25,852 nucleotides of DNA from Muribaculum sp. (GCA_023663505.1 JAMPHH010000048.1:1-25852); one strand, 5' to 3'. Counted from the stretch's first letter, positions 14,590 through 22,819 are shown. Translations and numbers: made by a program. Notes: generated by a model not told the origin, from the letters alone.

Positions 14590-14939
14590 GCATCCGTAGC
14601 ATAATTGCGCTTCATCTGCTCAAAAAGCATCTGGGCAAGTCCCAAGCTGTTCTGCTCAGTAGAATCCGCCGCCACCTGCTGTATCATCTCATCCTTAAAG
14701 TAATCCAACATGGAAGTGGTAGAAGTGCTGCTGTCCTCATTCTTGGGAATCGTCTTCACCATCTCCTTGAACATCTGCTCGAGGAAATACGCCTCAAACT
14801 GCTTACAGGCGTCCATCAGCTCCTCGTCCGTAGCGTTGGAGTAATCTGATTTCAGACTGCCCTCAAGCTTGGACGCGGAAGCATTCGCCGCAGAATTGTA
14901 AACCTCATTGTATGTTGATGAAAGATTTCCGATATCCAT
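14574..14939 (-). CDS. FlgJ-type rod-binding protein
   Basis: The 121-residue product matches the rod-binding domain found at the N-terminus of FlgJ, which caps or scaffolds the flagellar rod as it grows. The diagnostic part is DACKQFEAYFLEQMFKEMVK around residues 43–62, followed by a helical end (QNSLGLAQMLFEQMKRN). There is no muramidase domain, as in many Gram-positive bacteria where the wall-cutting function is elsewhere. AAAGGAAAT lies about ten bases upstream of the start. It follows flgF and flgG in the same direction, so it belongs to the same basal-body set, although 230 bp of strongly structured DNA separates it from flgG. Confidence 0.88.
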   Translation of the reverse strand: MDIGNLSSTYNEVYNSAANASASKLEGSLKSDYSNATDEELMDACKQFEAYFLEQMFKEMVKTIPKNEDSSTSTTSMLDYFKDEMIQQVAADSTEQNSLGLAQMLFEQMKRNYATDADSLA

Positions 14940-15024
14940 AATCTATATTTCCTTTCTCTGAATGTAATCATCTAATGATTGCATTTTAATCTCCATTTCC
15001 GAGTTGCCTTTCCGCATAAGCAAC

Positions 15025-15067
15025 TTTGTGTCAAGTCATTTTTGACTTTGCAACACGCAGACACAAA
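15025..15067. repeat. Nested inverted repeats upstream of the rod-binding gene
   Basis: TTTGTGTC (15025–15032) pairs with GACACAAA (15060–15067), and inside them AAGTCA pairs with TGACTT around a TTTT loop (15033–15048). Together with the two hairpins at 15076–15170 this makes most of the 230-bp gap between flgG and the rod-binding gene foldable. Confidence 0.55.
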
Positions 15068-15075
15068 TTTCTGAT

Positions 15076-15103
15076 GAAAAACGCCGTATTTTAGGCGTTT
15101 TTC
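15076..15103 (-). terminator. Terminator-like hairpin downstream of flgG
   Basis: GAAAAACGCC (15076–15085) and GGCGTTTTTC (15094–15103) form a perfect 10-bp stem around an eight-base loop. On the minus strand the stem ends in GGCGTTTTTC, so the U-run lies in the 3' arm as in many symmetric terminators. It would reduce transcription from flgG into the rod-binding gene. Confidence 0.55.
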
Positions 15104-15104
15104 G

Positions 15105-15170
15105 GCGTGAAACTTAGTACTTCTCCGCGAAGCAGCCCTTGCTGCAAGCGGTTAGAAGTACTTTTCACGC
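15105..15170 (-). repeat. 66-base near-perfect palindrome touching the flgG stop codon
   Basis: The left arm GCGTGAAA–ctt–AGTACTTCT (15105–15124) pairs with AGAAGTACT–TTTCACGC (15154–15170). The stem continues as CCGC/GCGG and GCAGC/GCTGC around a CCTT loop, with only small bulges. The last base is part of the flgG stop. The arms are far longer than a usual terminator, and no U-tract follows directly. Confidence 0.7.
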
Positions 15171-15985
15171 TATCTCCTCAGATTGTTCGCCTGCTGCAGC
15201 ATCTCGTCGGAAGCAGTGATCGCCTTGGAATTAAGCTCATAGGCGCGCTGTGCCACGATCATGTTGACCATCTCATCTACCACCTGAACGCCGGAGCCTT
15301 CCAAATAGCCCTGTCTGATGGTAGATCTGCGCACGTTGGGGTTCGTCGCTTCGTTGATCGCCTGCCCGCTCGCCGCCGTCACTCCGTAAAGGCTCTCCGC
15401 CAGCTTATCCAAGCCGTTGGGATTGTTAAACTGGAACACGCCAAGCTCTATCCCGATAGGCTGAGGGTTGTTATTCTCATCAGGATAACAGATACGTCCG
15501 TCGGAGGTCACCGACACCTGACTGAGAATGTAGTCCTCCGGCAGAACAATCGGTGCGCCCGTGCTGTCCAGCACAGGGCAGCCCTCGGTATTTGCCAGCA
15601 TATTGCCGTTGGTGCCCAGCACAAACTCGAAATTACCGTTTCTGGTATAATATGTATTGCCGTCAATGCCTCTCACTGCAAAGAACCCGTCGCCGTCCAA
15701 AGCAAAGGCTGTGGTCTTGTCGGAGGCAAGCATCGGACCCGTCTTGAACACGGAGCTGATAGATGCGTTGCGCACACCCAGACCAACCTGTGCGCTGCCG
15801 GGCTTGGACTCGCCGTTCGCGGATGTGGTCTTCGTCTGAAGGTTCTGATATAAAAGACTCTTAAACTCCACCACCTGAGCCTTGTAGCCGGTAGTATTCA
15901 CGTTGGAAAGATTGTGGGCGATGGTGTCCACGTTGTTCTGCTGGGCGATCATACCCGTTGCCGCTGTCCATAAACTTCTTACCAT
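15170..15985 (-). CDS. flgG: Flagellar distal rod protein FlgG (FlhP-like)
   Basis: The 271-residue product is a rod/hook/filament-axis family protein. The N-terminal helix MVRSLWTAATGMIAQQNN with the NLSNVNTTGYK motif, a central beta domain, and the C-terminal QRAYELNSKAITASDEML helix are all present. EGSGVQVVDEMVNMIVAQ is typical of FlgG. In Bacillus the gene pair after mbl is flhO–flhP, and this is the flhP position. These proteins are exported through the flagellar type III system and polymerise into the rod. AAGAAGGAAA precedes the start. The FlgG versus FlhP name cannot be settled without the rest of the flagellar genes. Confidence 0.92.
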   Translation of the reverse strand: MVRSLWTAATGMIAQQNNVDTIAHNLSNVNTTGYKAQVVEFKSLLYQNLQTKTTSANGESKPGSAQVGLGVRNASISSVFKTGPMLASDKTTAFALDGDGFFAVRGIDGNTYYTRNGNFEFVLGTNGNMLANTEGCPVLDSTGAPIVLPEDYILSQVSVTSDGRICYPDENNNPQPIGIELGVFQFNNPNGLDKLAESLYGVTAASGQAINEATNPNVRRSTIRQGYLEGSGVQVVDEMVNMIVAQRAYELNSKAITASDEMLQQANNLRR

Positions 15986-16086
15986 GTCAATTTCCTTCTT
16001 TCTATGATTCTGTATCTGATTATCTGTTGTCGCAATTTATATCTATGCTCTATGTAACCGTTCAAAACCTCACACCTTCAACCGCC

Positions 16087-16866
16087 TTACTGCACCCTGC
16101 CGAGCTGCGTCACCGCAATCTCCAGTGAGTCGTCATAGGTCTGTATGAGCTTCTGGTTGGCTTCATAGGCTCTCGTGATCGAGATCATATTCACCATCTC
16201 CGACACTATCTGAACGTTCGCCATCTCCAAGTAACCGGAATTGATGGTGGCTGTTCCGTTCGTGCGCTCCGCTCCCTCTATGGGGCGATAGTAGGTCTCG
16301 CCGTATTTCTCCAAATAATCATAATTTTCAAAATCCGCCACCTGAATCCGCGCGATGACACCTCCGTCCTGACGAATCGCTCCGGTCTTGTCGATGCTCG
16401 TCTCCTTCAGGGTGTCCAGTTGGATACGGTTATTATTGGTATCCAACACGAAGTCGCCGTCCTGTGTCACCAGATACCCTTCTCTGTTCAGGGTAAACTG
16501 TCCCGCTCTGGTATACATGGTGGTAGTCTCATTCGCCTTGTTGGTGAACTCTATGGCAAAAAATCCCTCGCCCGACAGCGCCAGATCAAAGGTGTTGCCC
16601 GTGTCACGAAAAGACCCCTGCCCATAATCAGTGTAGTTCTCACCAATCTTAACCCCGGGATTCCTAATGCCTGTCCGCTCCACAGTGGTAAGCCCCACGG
16701 ATCTATCCTTGAGCTTGACCGTGAGCACATCGTCAAAGGCTTGGCTGGTAGCGCCCTCCTTCTTAAATCCCACAGTGGACGCGTTCGCCAGATTGTTGGT
16801 CATGATGTCCATTCTGTTCTGCTCGTTTACCATTCCCGACCATGCGGTGTATAAACCTCGTAACAT
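16087..16866 (-). CDS. flgF: Flagellar rod/hook-basal body protein (FlgF/FlhO-like)
   Basis: The 259-residue product has the same family plan as its downstream neighbour: an N-terminal rod motif (NNLANASTVGFKKEG, about residues 24–38), a beta-rich middle with LALSGEGFFAIEF, and a C-terminal helix VSEMVNMISITRAYEANQKLIQ. It sits 101 bp before flgG and 161 bp after the mreB/mbl gene, the order seen as mbl–flhO–flhP in Bacillus. GAGAGGAATAAG precedes the ATG. It is exported and built into the proximal rod. FlgF and FlhO are close relatives, so the symbol is a best fit. Confidence 0.87.
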   Translation of the reverse strand: MLRGLYTAWSGMVNEQNRMDIMTNNLANASTVGFKKEGATSQAFDDVLTVKLKDRSVGLTTVERTGIRNPGVKIGENYTDYGQGSFRDTGNTFDLALSGEGFFAIEFTNKANETTTMYTRAGQFTLNREGYLVTQDGDFVLDTNNNRIQLDTLKETSIDKTGAIRQDGGVIARIQVADFENYDYLEKYGETYYRPIEGAERTNGTATINSGYLEMANVQIVSEMVNMISITRAYEANQKLIQTYDDSLEIAVTQLGRVQ

Positions 16867-16904
16867 AATCTTATTCCTCTCTTACTTTTACATATACACT
16901 TATT

Positions 16905-16938
16905 TGTAACTGTTCGAGGTTGATTCTGAATAGTTACA
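16905..16938. promoter_or_regulatory. Inverted repeat in the flgF leader
   Basis: TGTAACT (16905–16911) and AGTTACA (16932–16938) are perfect 7-bp arms extended by imperfect pairing. They lie between the probable -10 at 16945–16950 and the flgF start, so they could be an operator or a leader hairpin. Confidence 0.4.
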
Positions 16939-16944
16939 TTTTAT

Positions 16945-16950
16945 ATTATA
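16945..16950 (-). promoter_or_regulatory. Probable -10 element ahead of flgF
   Basis: TATAAT on the minus strand in an AT-rich gap, about 80 bp before the flgF start. No good -35 is visible at 16–18 bp, and no clear sigma-28 (GCCGATAA) match was found. Factor dependence or read-through from mbl is possible. Confidence 0.4.
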
Positions 16951-17027
16951 TACCGAACTTGACATGTTTTCGATATAAATATTCTGCCAATATTATCCGG
17001 CTCATGTCTTGCCGCAATCCCTCGGCG

Positions 17028-18020
17028 TCACTGCTCCCTGTATCCCGCCAAGAACTCCACATACTGCCCCGTGCCCACAGCCACCGCTGTCATAGGGTCT
17101 TCCGCCGTCATGGTGTTGATCCCTGTCTTGGCGGAGATCAGATCCTCCAACCCTCGCAGCAAGCTTCCACCGCCGGTGAGAACGATGCCTCTGTCCGCGA
17201 TATCCGCGGCGAGCTCAGGGGGAGTTTTCTCCAACACGCTGTGGATTGTCTCCACGATCTGCGCCGTGGTCTCCCGCAAAGCCTCCTCGGTCTCCTCCGA
17301 GGAAACCTTTACCGTCTTGGGCAGACCCGTCACCAGATTACGTCCCCTCACGTCCATGTAATCAACCTCCGGACGCTTGTATGCGGAACCGATCTTGATC
17401 TTGATATCCTCCGCGGTTCTCTCACCGATCAGAAGATTATGTTTCTTACGCATGTATCGAACCAACGCCTCGTCAAAGTCATCTCCTGCGATCTTGATGG
17501 AAGCGCTGACCACCGTGCCGCCCAATGAGATCACGGCGATATCGGACGTTCCTCCGCCGATATCCACGATCATATTCCCACAGGGCTTGGAGATATCAAT
17601 CCCCGCTCCAATGGCAGCCGCAATGGGCTCCTCTATGATGGAAACCTCCCTGGCTCCCGCCTGGTAGGTAGCATCCTCAACCGCCTTCTTCTCCACCTCT
17701 GTGACGCCGCTTGGCACACAGACTGCAATGCGGGGCTTGCGGAAGGTTCGCTTGCCCAACGCCTTCTGGATGAAATACTTCATCATCTTCTCTGTAACGG
17801 TATAGTCAGAGATAACGCCCTGACGAAGCGGTCTCACCGCTACGATATTGCCGGGTGTCCTTCCCAGCATCAGACGCGCGTCCTCTCCAATCGCCTTGAT
17901 CTTATTGGTATCTCTATCAAAAGCCACAACTGACGGCTCTTTCAAAACTACACCTTTTCCTCTGATGTAGACAAGTATACTGGCTGTACCCAAATCAATT
18001 CCAATATCTGTACACTGCAT
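17028..18020 (-). CDS. mbl: MreB/Mbl family actin-like rod-shape protein
   Basis: The 330-residue product is a bacterial actin that guides peptidoglycan synthesis along the cell cylinder. The actin-fold nucleotide motifs are all present: IGIDLGTASILVY at 6–18, VDIGGGTSDIAV at 152–163, and LTGGGSLLRG near 284–293. The conserved EEPIAAAIGAG (130–140) and GDDFDEALVRYMR also fit. The flgF–flgG genes directly downstream reproduce the Bacillus mbl–flhO–flhP order, which favours Mbl over MreB; no mreC/mreD follows. AAAGGGG lies about nine bases ahead of the ATG. A -10 at 18073–18078 is a candidate promoter. Confidence 0.93.
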   Translation of the reverse strand: MQCTDIGIDLGTASILVYIRGKGVVLKEPSVVAFDRDTNKIKAIGEDARLMLGRTPGNIVAVRPLRQGVISDYTVTEKMMKYFIQKALGKRTFRKPRIAVCVPSGVTEVEKKAVEDATYQAGAREVSIIEEPIAAAIGAGIDISKPCGNMIVDIGGGTSDIAVISLGGTVVSASIKIAGDDFDEALVRYMRKKHNLLIGERTAEDIKIKIGSAYKRPEVDYMDVRGRNLVTGLPKTVKVSSEETEEALRETTAQIVETIHSVLEKTPPELAADIADRGIVLTGGGSLLRGLEDLISAKTGINTMTAEDPMTAVAVGTGQYVEFLAGYREQ

Positions 18021-18072
18021 TTATTTTACCCCTTTCCGGTATAATTCGCCTGTTAGTGCCTGCTGATTATCT

Positions 18073-18078
18073 ATTATA
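18073..18078 (-). promoter_or_regulatory. Probable -10 element for mbl
   Basis: TATAAT on the minus strand about 52 bp before the mbl start. The -35 region at the right spacing is poor (TATGAA). It lies between the terminator of the upstream operon and mbl, where a promoter is needed. Confidence 0.45.
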
Positions 18079-18131
18079 ACCGAAAACTTTCCAAATTCAT
18101 AGGGGTTTATTAAATTTTAAAAAAATTTGTG

Positions 18132-18169
18132 AAAAAGACGCAGAATACTTATAAATTTCATTCTGCGTC
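18132..18169 (-). terminator. Intrinsic terminator ending the uvrB–uvrA–chemoreceptor operon
   Basis: GACGCAGAAT (18160–18169, minus strand reading) pairs perfectly with ATTCTGCGTC over 10 bp, with a 13-base loop, and is followed at once by TTTTT (18132–18136). It lies 65 bp past the chemoreceptor stop and before the mbl promoter region. Confidence 0.85.
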
Positions 18170-18233
18170 CGTGCATTTCTCTCCTATACATGTACTTTAT
18201 CGGCACAATCCCCCGAATAGTTTAGGGCAATTT

Positions 18234-19748
18234 TTAATTTTGTAAATATTTGTCTACCGAGCTGACCGTCTGCACCAGATCGTCCATCAATCTCTCCGCG
18301 TTCTCAGCCCTTTCCTTAGTCTCCATGCACTTGTCAACGGTCTGCTGGGTGTTCGCCGCCACCTCCTCGCTGACCGCCGAAATCTGGCTGATGCTGTCAA
18401 CGATCACATTGTTGGATTCCATGATCTCCTCGATCTTCCCGTAGATCTCCTGCACATTCTTGTTAAGGTCGTCCATGCTGCTGCCGATCTTGTTGAAGCT
18501 GCTGTGGGCGTTCTCGATCAAGGTATGCTCCACACTCGCCGTCTCAAGCACATTGTCCACCATCTCGATGGCATTGTCCGCATTCTTCTGCAGCACTGTC
18601 ACAATCTCCTCGATCTTCTCCGTGAGCACTCTCGTCTCCTCGGCAAGCTTGCGAATCTCCTCCGCGACCACGGAGAAGCCTCTGCCTGCCTCACCCGCTC
18701 TCGCACTCTCAATGGAAGCGTTCAAGGCGAGCAGGTCTGTCTGATCGGATATCGTGAAGATCTGGGCGACAATCTCCTGCACCTCGCTCACATTTTGTAT
18801 AAAGACCCTGACGGACTCCTCTACCTGTCGATTCGCCTCGCCTGTCTTCTTAGAGTTCTCCTCAAGGTTATTAACGCTCTCGCGTCCGCCCTCCACTGCC
18901 TGCGCGGACTGTCTGGACAGCCCCAGCATCTCGTCCGACATCCTCTTGGTCTCCTCGATCATGCCTTGGATATTGTTGGTCATAACCGTCTGCTTCTCTA
19001 TATTCTCCGCGTTATTATTGTTGCCCTGCGAGATCTCCTGCATGGCTCCGGTAGTCATGTCCACGTCTCTCCCAAGCTCCTCGATATGCTTGGAAGCCTC
19101 GCGGGAATTCTTCCGCACCGCGTCGGCTACCTGCAGGATATCCTCGAGCATCTTCACGCTCTTTTCCTTCTCCTCATTGATGCTTGCAAGCTTCATGGAA
19201 TTATTCTTGTTGGATAATTTGGTGCTGTAACAGATCACGAACATATACACGATCGTACACGCCCCCTGAAGCAACAGACAAGTGCTGTTCAGCTCCGCCC
19301 CGGAATGCATATGCTTCATGCCAAGCGTCATATAGAGCAGATCCACCACGTTGATAACGGCAAAGGCAGCCGCCCCGCGCACGATCATATTGTAGTCAAA
19401 ATACAGAATATACATTACCGTGATGGGAAACGCGATACAGAACACCATGTCATTCTTGCCGCCCAGCACGCACAGCGCATACAGGACGATATAACCCACA
19501 AGGGAAATATGTCTGAAGCTTTCACTGTCCTTCTTGCGGAAATAGGTAACATAATTGACGACCATAGACCCGATCACCCAAATATCCACAAGCAACGCAA
19601 AACCAAGGCTGATATTGTCTATGATATACTCCTTCGTATAACCAAAAAACATAAAAGCCGCAATGATCGTGATGATCACCAATACGAATTTATTCACCGC
19701 CTTGGTCATATTGTAGCTTTGAATGTCTTCCTTCTCCTTTGTCTCCAT
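18234..19748 (-). CDS. Methyl-accepting chemotaxis protein with a six-helix membrane sensor
   Basis: Chemoreceptors pass signals to CheA/CheW to steer flagella. The 504-residue product has six hydrophobic segments (about 21–36, 46–66, 80–97, 101–117, 124–141, 157–175) with short loops and no sizeable outside domain. The long cytoplasmic coiled coil follows. Its invariant hairpin tip, SDQTDLLALNASIESARAGE, is at about 334–353 and continues through RGFSVVAEEIRKLAEE. There is no clear HAMP domain. The sensed cue is therefore probably membrane-borne or cytoplasmic. GGGAGGAAA overlaps the end of uvrA, and only two bases separate the uvrA stop from this ATG, so it is co-transcribed with uvrA. A strong terminator follows. 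Confidence 0.93.
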   Translation of the reverse strand: METKEKEDIQSYNMTKAVNKFVLVIITIIAAFMFFGYTKEYIIDNISLGFALLVDIWVIGSMVVNYVTYFRKKDSESFRHISLVGYIVLYALCVLGGKNDMVFCIAFPITVMYILYFDYNMIVRGAAAFAVINVVDLLYMTLGMKHMHSGAELNSTCLLLQGACTIVYMFVICYSTKLSNKNNSMKLASINEEKEKSVKMLEDILQVADAVRKNSREASKHIEELGRDVDMTTGAMQEISQGNNNNAENIEKQTVMTNNIQGMIEETKRMSDEMLGLSRQSAQAVEGGRESVNNLEENSKKTGEANRQVEESVRVFIQNVSEVQEIVAQIFTISDQTDLLALNASIESARAGEAGRGFSVVAEEIRKLAEETRVLTEKIEEIVTVLQKNADNAIEMVDNVLETASVEHTLIENAHSSFNKIGSSMDDLNKNVQEIYGKIEEIMESNNVIVDSISQISAVSEEVAANTQQTVDKCMETKERAENAERLMDDLVQTVSSVDKYLQN

Positions 19749-19750
19749 TG

Positions 19751-22627
19751 CTATTTCCTCCCTTTATTGTGCTTATTATCCTTATCCAGCATCTTGCGGA
19801 TATAGACTCCTGTGTAAGAGCTCTCGTTGTCGGCAACCTGCTCCGGCGTTCCCCGCGCAATGACCGTACCGCCCCTGTCGCCGCCCTCGGGACCCATATC
19901 TATAATATAATCCGCCGTTTTGATCACGTCAAGATTATGTTCGATCACGATCACCGTGTTGCCGCCGTCCGCCAGTCTGTGCAGGATCTCCACCAGCTTG
20001 TGCACATCAGCAAAATGCAGCCCCGTGGTAGGCTCATCGAGAATATAGATCGTCTTGCCCGTGCTTCGTCTCGAAAGCTCCGTCGCCAGCTTGATGCGCT
20101 GCGCCTCTCCGCCGGAGAGCGTGGTGGAGGGCTGCCCCAGCTTTATATAAGAAAGCCCCACATCATAAAGCGTTTCTATTTTACGGCGAATGGAGGGCAG
20201 CGGCTCAAAGAACGGCATAGCCTCCTCCACCGTCATATCCAGAATATCAAAAATACTCTTACCTTTATATTTTACCTCAAGGGTCTCGCGGTTGTAACGC
20301 TTTCCCCCGCAGACCTCGCACGGCACATATACATCAGGCAGGAAATGCATTTCTATCTTGATGATTCCGTCCCCGCTGCAGGCTTCACACCGCCCGCCCT
20401 TCACGTTAAAGCTGAAACGCCCCTTGCCGTACCCCCTCGCCTTGGCGTCCGGCGTGGAAGCAAATAAATCCCTGATCTGGTCAAACACACCCGTGTAGGT
20501 GGCTGGATTCGAGCGGGGCGTCCGTCCGATGGGCGACTGGTCGATCGCGATCACCTTGTCGAGCTGCTCCAAGCCCTGCACGTCCTTATGCTTCCCGGGA
20601 ATGCATCTCGCCCTGTTCAGATCTCTTGCCAGATGCTTATACAATATCTCGTTCACAAGGGAGCTTTTGCCGGAACCTGACACGCCTGTCACACAGGTCA
20701 TCACACCCAACGGAAACTCCACATTGATATTTTTCAGATTATTCTCCCTCGCACCTGTCACCTTGATCCACCCCGTCGGCTTCCTTCTGGACGCAGGCAC
20801 GGGAATCCTAAGCTCCCCGCTCAGATACTTGCCCGTGACGGAATCCGGCACCTTCATGATCTCCTCCGCCGTGCCGCAGGCTACCACCTCGCCTCCGTGA
20901 GAGCCTGCCCCGGGGCCGATGTCAACCACATAATCCGCCGCCAACATGGTGTCCTCGTCATGCTCCACCACAATCAGCGTGTTCCCCAAGTCACGCAGGC
21001 TTTTCAGGGTGTTCAGCAGCTTGTCATTGTCCCGCTGATGCAGCCCGATACTGGGCTCGTCCAAAATATAACACACACCCACCAGTCCTGACCCTATCTG
21101 GGTCGCAAGACGGATACGCTGCGCCTCGCCGCCGGAGAGACTCGCCGTTCCCCTTGACAGGGAGAGATAATCCAGTCCCACATCCACCAAGAATTTCACA
21201 CGGGCGCGTATCTCCTTCAAAATCCTCTTGCCGATAAGCTGCTGTTGGGGCGTCAGCTCCATCTGCTCTAAGAAATCGTACAGATCACAGACAGAGAGGG
21301 ACGTCACCTCATGAATATTCTTGTCACACACAGTCACCGCCAGAGCTTCCTTCTTCAAGCGCATACCCTTACATTCCTTGCAGGGAGTGATGCGCATAAA
21401 GGTCTCGTACTCCTGCTTCATGATCTCCGAGAAGGTCTCCTTGTACTTGCGCTCCACATTGCGGATCAGCCCTTCAAATGCCACAGGATAGACCCCGCGC
21501 CCCCTCTGACCCTCATAGTACACCTCTACCTCCTTGCCGTTTGTGCCATGGATCAGGATATCTTGAATCTTCTCGGGATAGTCCTGAAAGGGGGTGTCCA
21601 GATCAAAATGATATTCCTTGCACAACGCTCGAAGAATCGCATTGGTGAAGCTGGACTTGTCTGCGCAGGACTGCCAGCCTGTAACCGTGATCGCGCCCTC
21701 TCTGATGCTCAGGCTCCTGTCCGGTATCATCAGGTCAATGTCAAATTCCATCTTATAGCCCAAGCCCAAGCACTCGGGACATGCGCCAAAGGGATTGTTG
21801 AACGAAAAGCTCCTAGGCTCCACCTCGCTGATGCTGATACCGCAGTCCGGACAGGAAAAGCTCTGGCTGAATGTCAGCGTCTCCCCGTCGATCACGTCCA
21901 CGATCAGAAGTCCCTCCGCCAGATTCAAGACATTCTCTATGGAATCCGACAGTCTTCTCTCAATGCCTTCCTTCACCACCAGCCTGTCCACCACGATCTC
22001 GATATTGTGCTTGATATTTTTCTCCAGCTTGATTTCTTCCGTGAGCTCGTAGAGATTGCCGTCAATACGCACTCGCACATAACCGCTTCTCTTGGCGCGC
22101 TCCAACACCTTCTCATGCTCGCCTTTCCTGCCCCGCACCACCGGCGCGAGAAGCTGAATGCGGGTGCCCTCCCCAAGCTCCATCACCTGATCCACCATCT
22201 GGTCTACCGTTTGCTTGGCGATCTCCCTGCCGCACTTGGGGCAATGGGGAATACCGATACGCGCATAAAGAAGACGGAAATAATCATAAATCTCCGTCAC
22301 GGTGCCCACCGTGGAACGAGGGTTCCTGTTGGTGGATTTCTGGTCGATGGAGATGGCGGGGGACAAGCCCTCGATCCTCTCCACATTCGGCTTCTCCATC
22401 TGTCCGAGGAACATTCTCGCATAGGAGGACAGTGACTCCATATATCGGCGCTGTCCCTCCGCATAAATGGTATCAAATGCAAGGGAGGATTTTCCCGAAC
22501 CTGACATTCCTGTCAGAACCACCAGCTCGTTTCTCGGAATATCCACGTTAATATTTTTCAGATTATGCTCATTCGCCCCCCGAATCTTGATATACTCCCG
22601 AGGGCGCATCTTCTTGACTTCATCCAT
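19751..22627 (-). CDS. uvrA: Excinuclease ABC subunit UvrA
   Basis: UvrA is the damage-recognition ATPase of nucleotide excision repair and hands DNA to UvrB. The product has two ABC ATPase halves: the first Walker A is GMSGSGKSS (about residue 40) and the second GVSGSGKSS (about 655). LSGGEAQRI signatures occur in both halves. Zinc-finger cysteines appear as CPDC…CPEC in the first half and CEAC…CEVC in the second. The start at 22627 is chosen because GAGG lies six bases upstream; an ATG four codons earlier (22639) is the alternative. The length is normal for the family. uvrB lies upstream in the same direction, but a response-regulator gene is inserted between them. The gene ends two bases before the chemoreceptor. 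Confidence 0.97.
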   Translation of the reverse strand: MDEVKKMRPREYIKIRGANEHNLKNINVDIPRNELVVLTGMSGSGKSSLAFDTIYAEGQRRYMESLSSYARMFLGQMEKPNVERIEGLSPAISIDQKSTNRNPRSTVGTVTEIYDYFRLLYARIGIPHCPKCGREIAKQTVDQMVDQVMELGEGTRIQLLAPVVRGRKGEHEKVLERAKRSGYVRVRIDGNLYELTEEIKLEKNIKHNIEIVVDRLVVKEGIERRLSDSIENVLNLAEGLLIVDVIDGETLTFSQSFSCPDCGISISEVEPRSFSFNNPFGACPECLGLGYKMEFDIDLMIPDRSLSIREGAITVTGWQSCADKSSFTNAILRALCKEYHFDLDTPFQDYPEKIQDILIHGTNGKEVEVYYEGQRGRGVYPVAFEGLIRNVERKYKETFSEIMKQEYETFMRITPCKECKGMRLKKEALAVTVCDKNIHEVTSLSVCDLYDFLEQMELTPQQQLIGKRILKEIRARVKFLVDVGLDYLSLSRGTASLSGGEAQRIRLATQIGSGLVGVCYILDEPSIGLHQRDNDKLLNTLKSLRDLGNTLIVVEHDEDTMLAADYVVDIGPGAGSHGGEVVACGTAEEIMKVPDSVTGKYLSGELRIPVPASRRKPTGWIKVTGARENNLKNINVEFPLGVMTCVTGVSGSGKSSLVNEILYKHLARDLNRARCIPGKHKDVQGLEQLDKVIAIDQSPIGRTPRSNPATYTGVFDQIRDLFASTPDAKARGYGKGRFSFNVKGGRCEACSGDGIIKIEMHFLPDVYVPCEVCGGKRYNRETLEVKYKGKSIFDILDMTVEEAMPFFEPLPSIRRKIETLYDVGLSYIKLGQPSTTLSGGEAQRIKLATELSRRSTGKTIYILDEPTTGLHFADVHKLVEILHRLADGGNTVIVIEHNLDVIKTADYIIDMGPEGGDRGGTVIARGTPEQVADNESSYTGVYIRKMLDKDNKHNKGRK

Positions 22628-22675
22628 GCTGTGCCTCATTTCCGTCCTTAATTCTTCTTCCTTAATTCTTCTTAA

Positions 22676-22681
22676 ATTATA
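22676..22681 (-). promoter_or_regulatory. Possible -10 element for uvrA
   Basis: TATAAT on the minus strand about 49 bp ahead of the uvrA start, just downstream of the hairpin cluster. The matching -35 (CTGAAC at 17 bp) is weak. No SOS-box-like GAAC-N4-GTTC was recognised beside it. Confidence 0.35.
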
Positions 22682-22692
22682 ACTGCAATTTA

Positions 22693-22735
22693 GGAACCGT
22701 TCAGAAATAACTTTGCAAAAGTTATTTCTGGTTCC
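22693..22735. repeat. Large hairpin before uvrA
   Basis: CAGAAATAACTTT–GCA–AAAGTTATTTCTG (22702–22730) is a perfect 13-bp stem, with outer GGAAC/GTTCC arms extending it to 22693–22735. It belongs to a run of three hairpins filling the gap between the response-regulator gene and uvrA. Confidence 0.65.
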
Positions 22736-22738
22736 GGT

Positions 22739-22755
22739 AAATTGCGAAGCAATTT
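22739..22755. repeat. Small GAA-loop hairpin before uvrA
   Basis: AAATTGC–GAA–GCAATTT is a perfect 7-bp stem with a GAA loop. The core GCGAAGC is the same as in one arm of the element after glmM (6037–6043) and in the long flgG palindrome (15127–15133). Confidence 0.55.
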
Positions 22756-22758
22756 TCA

Positions 22759-22790
22759 GGAATTGTTAAAAACTATTTTTTAACAATTCC
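22759..22790 (-). terminator. Terminator-like hairpin after the response-regulator gene
   Basis: GGAATTGTTAAAAA (22759–22772) pairs with TTTTTAACAATTCC (22777–22790), 14 bp, around a short loop. It lies 29 bp past the response-regulator stop. It is AT-rich with no U-run beyond it, so termination may be partial; it may instead protect or separate the mRNA ends. Confidence 0.5.
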
Positions 22791-22819
22791 TTAGTCTTAC
22801 GTTGATAAAATACAGTATG

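Noticed and set aside
13833..14849. 338-residue plus-strand frame opposite recD2 and the rod-binding gene
   Set aside because: Antisense of two clear genes; no start signal and no family resemblance.
21311..22435. 374-residue plus-strand frame opposite uvrA
   Set aside because: A shadow of the conserved uvrA coding sequence with no recognisable domain and low-quality composition.
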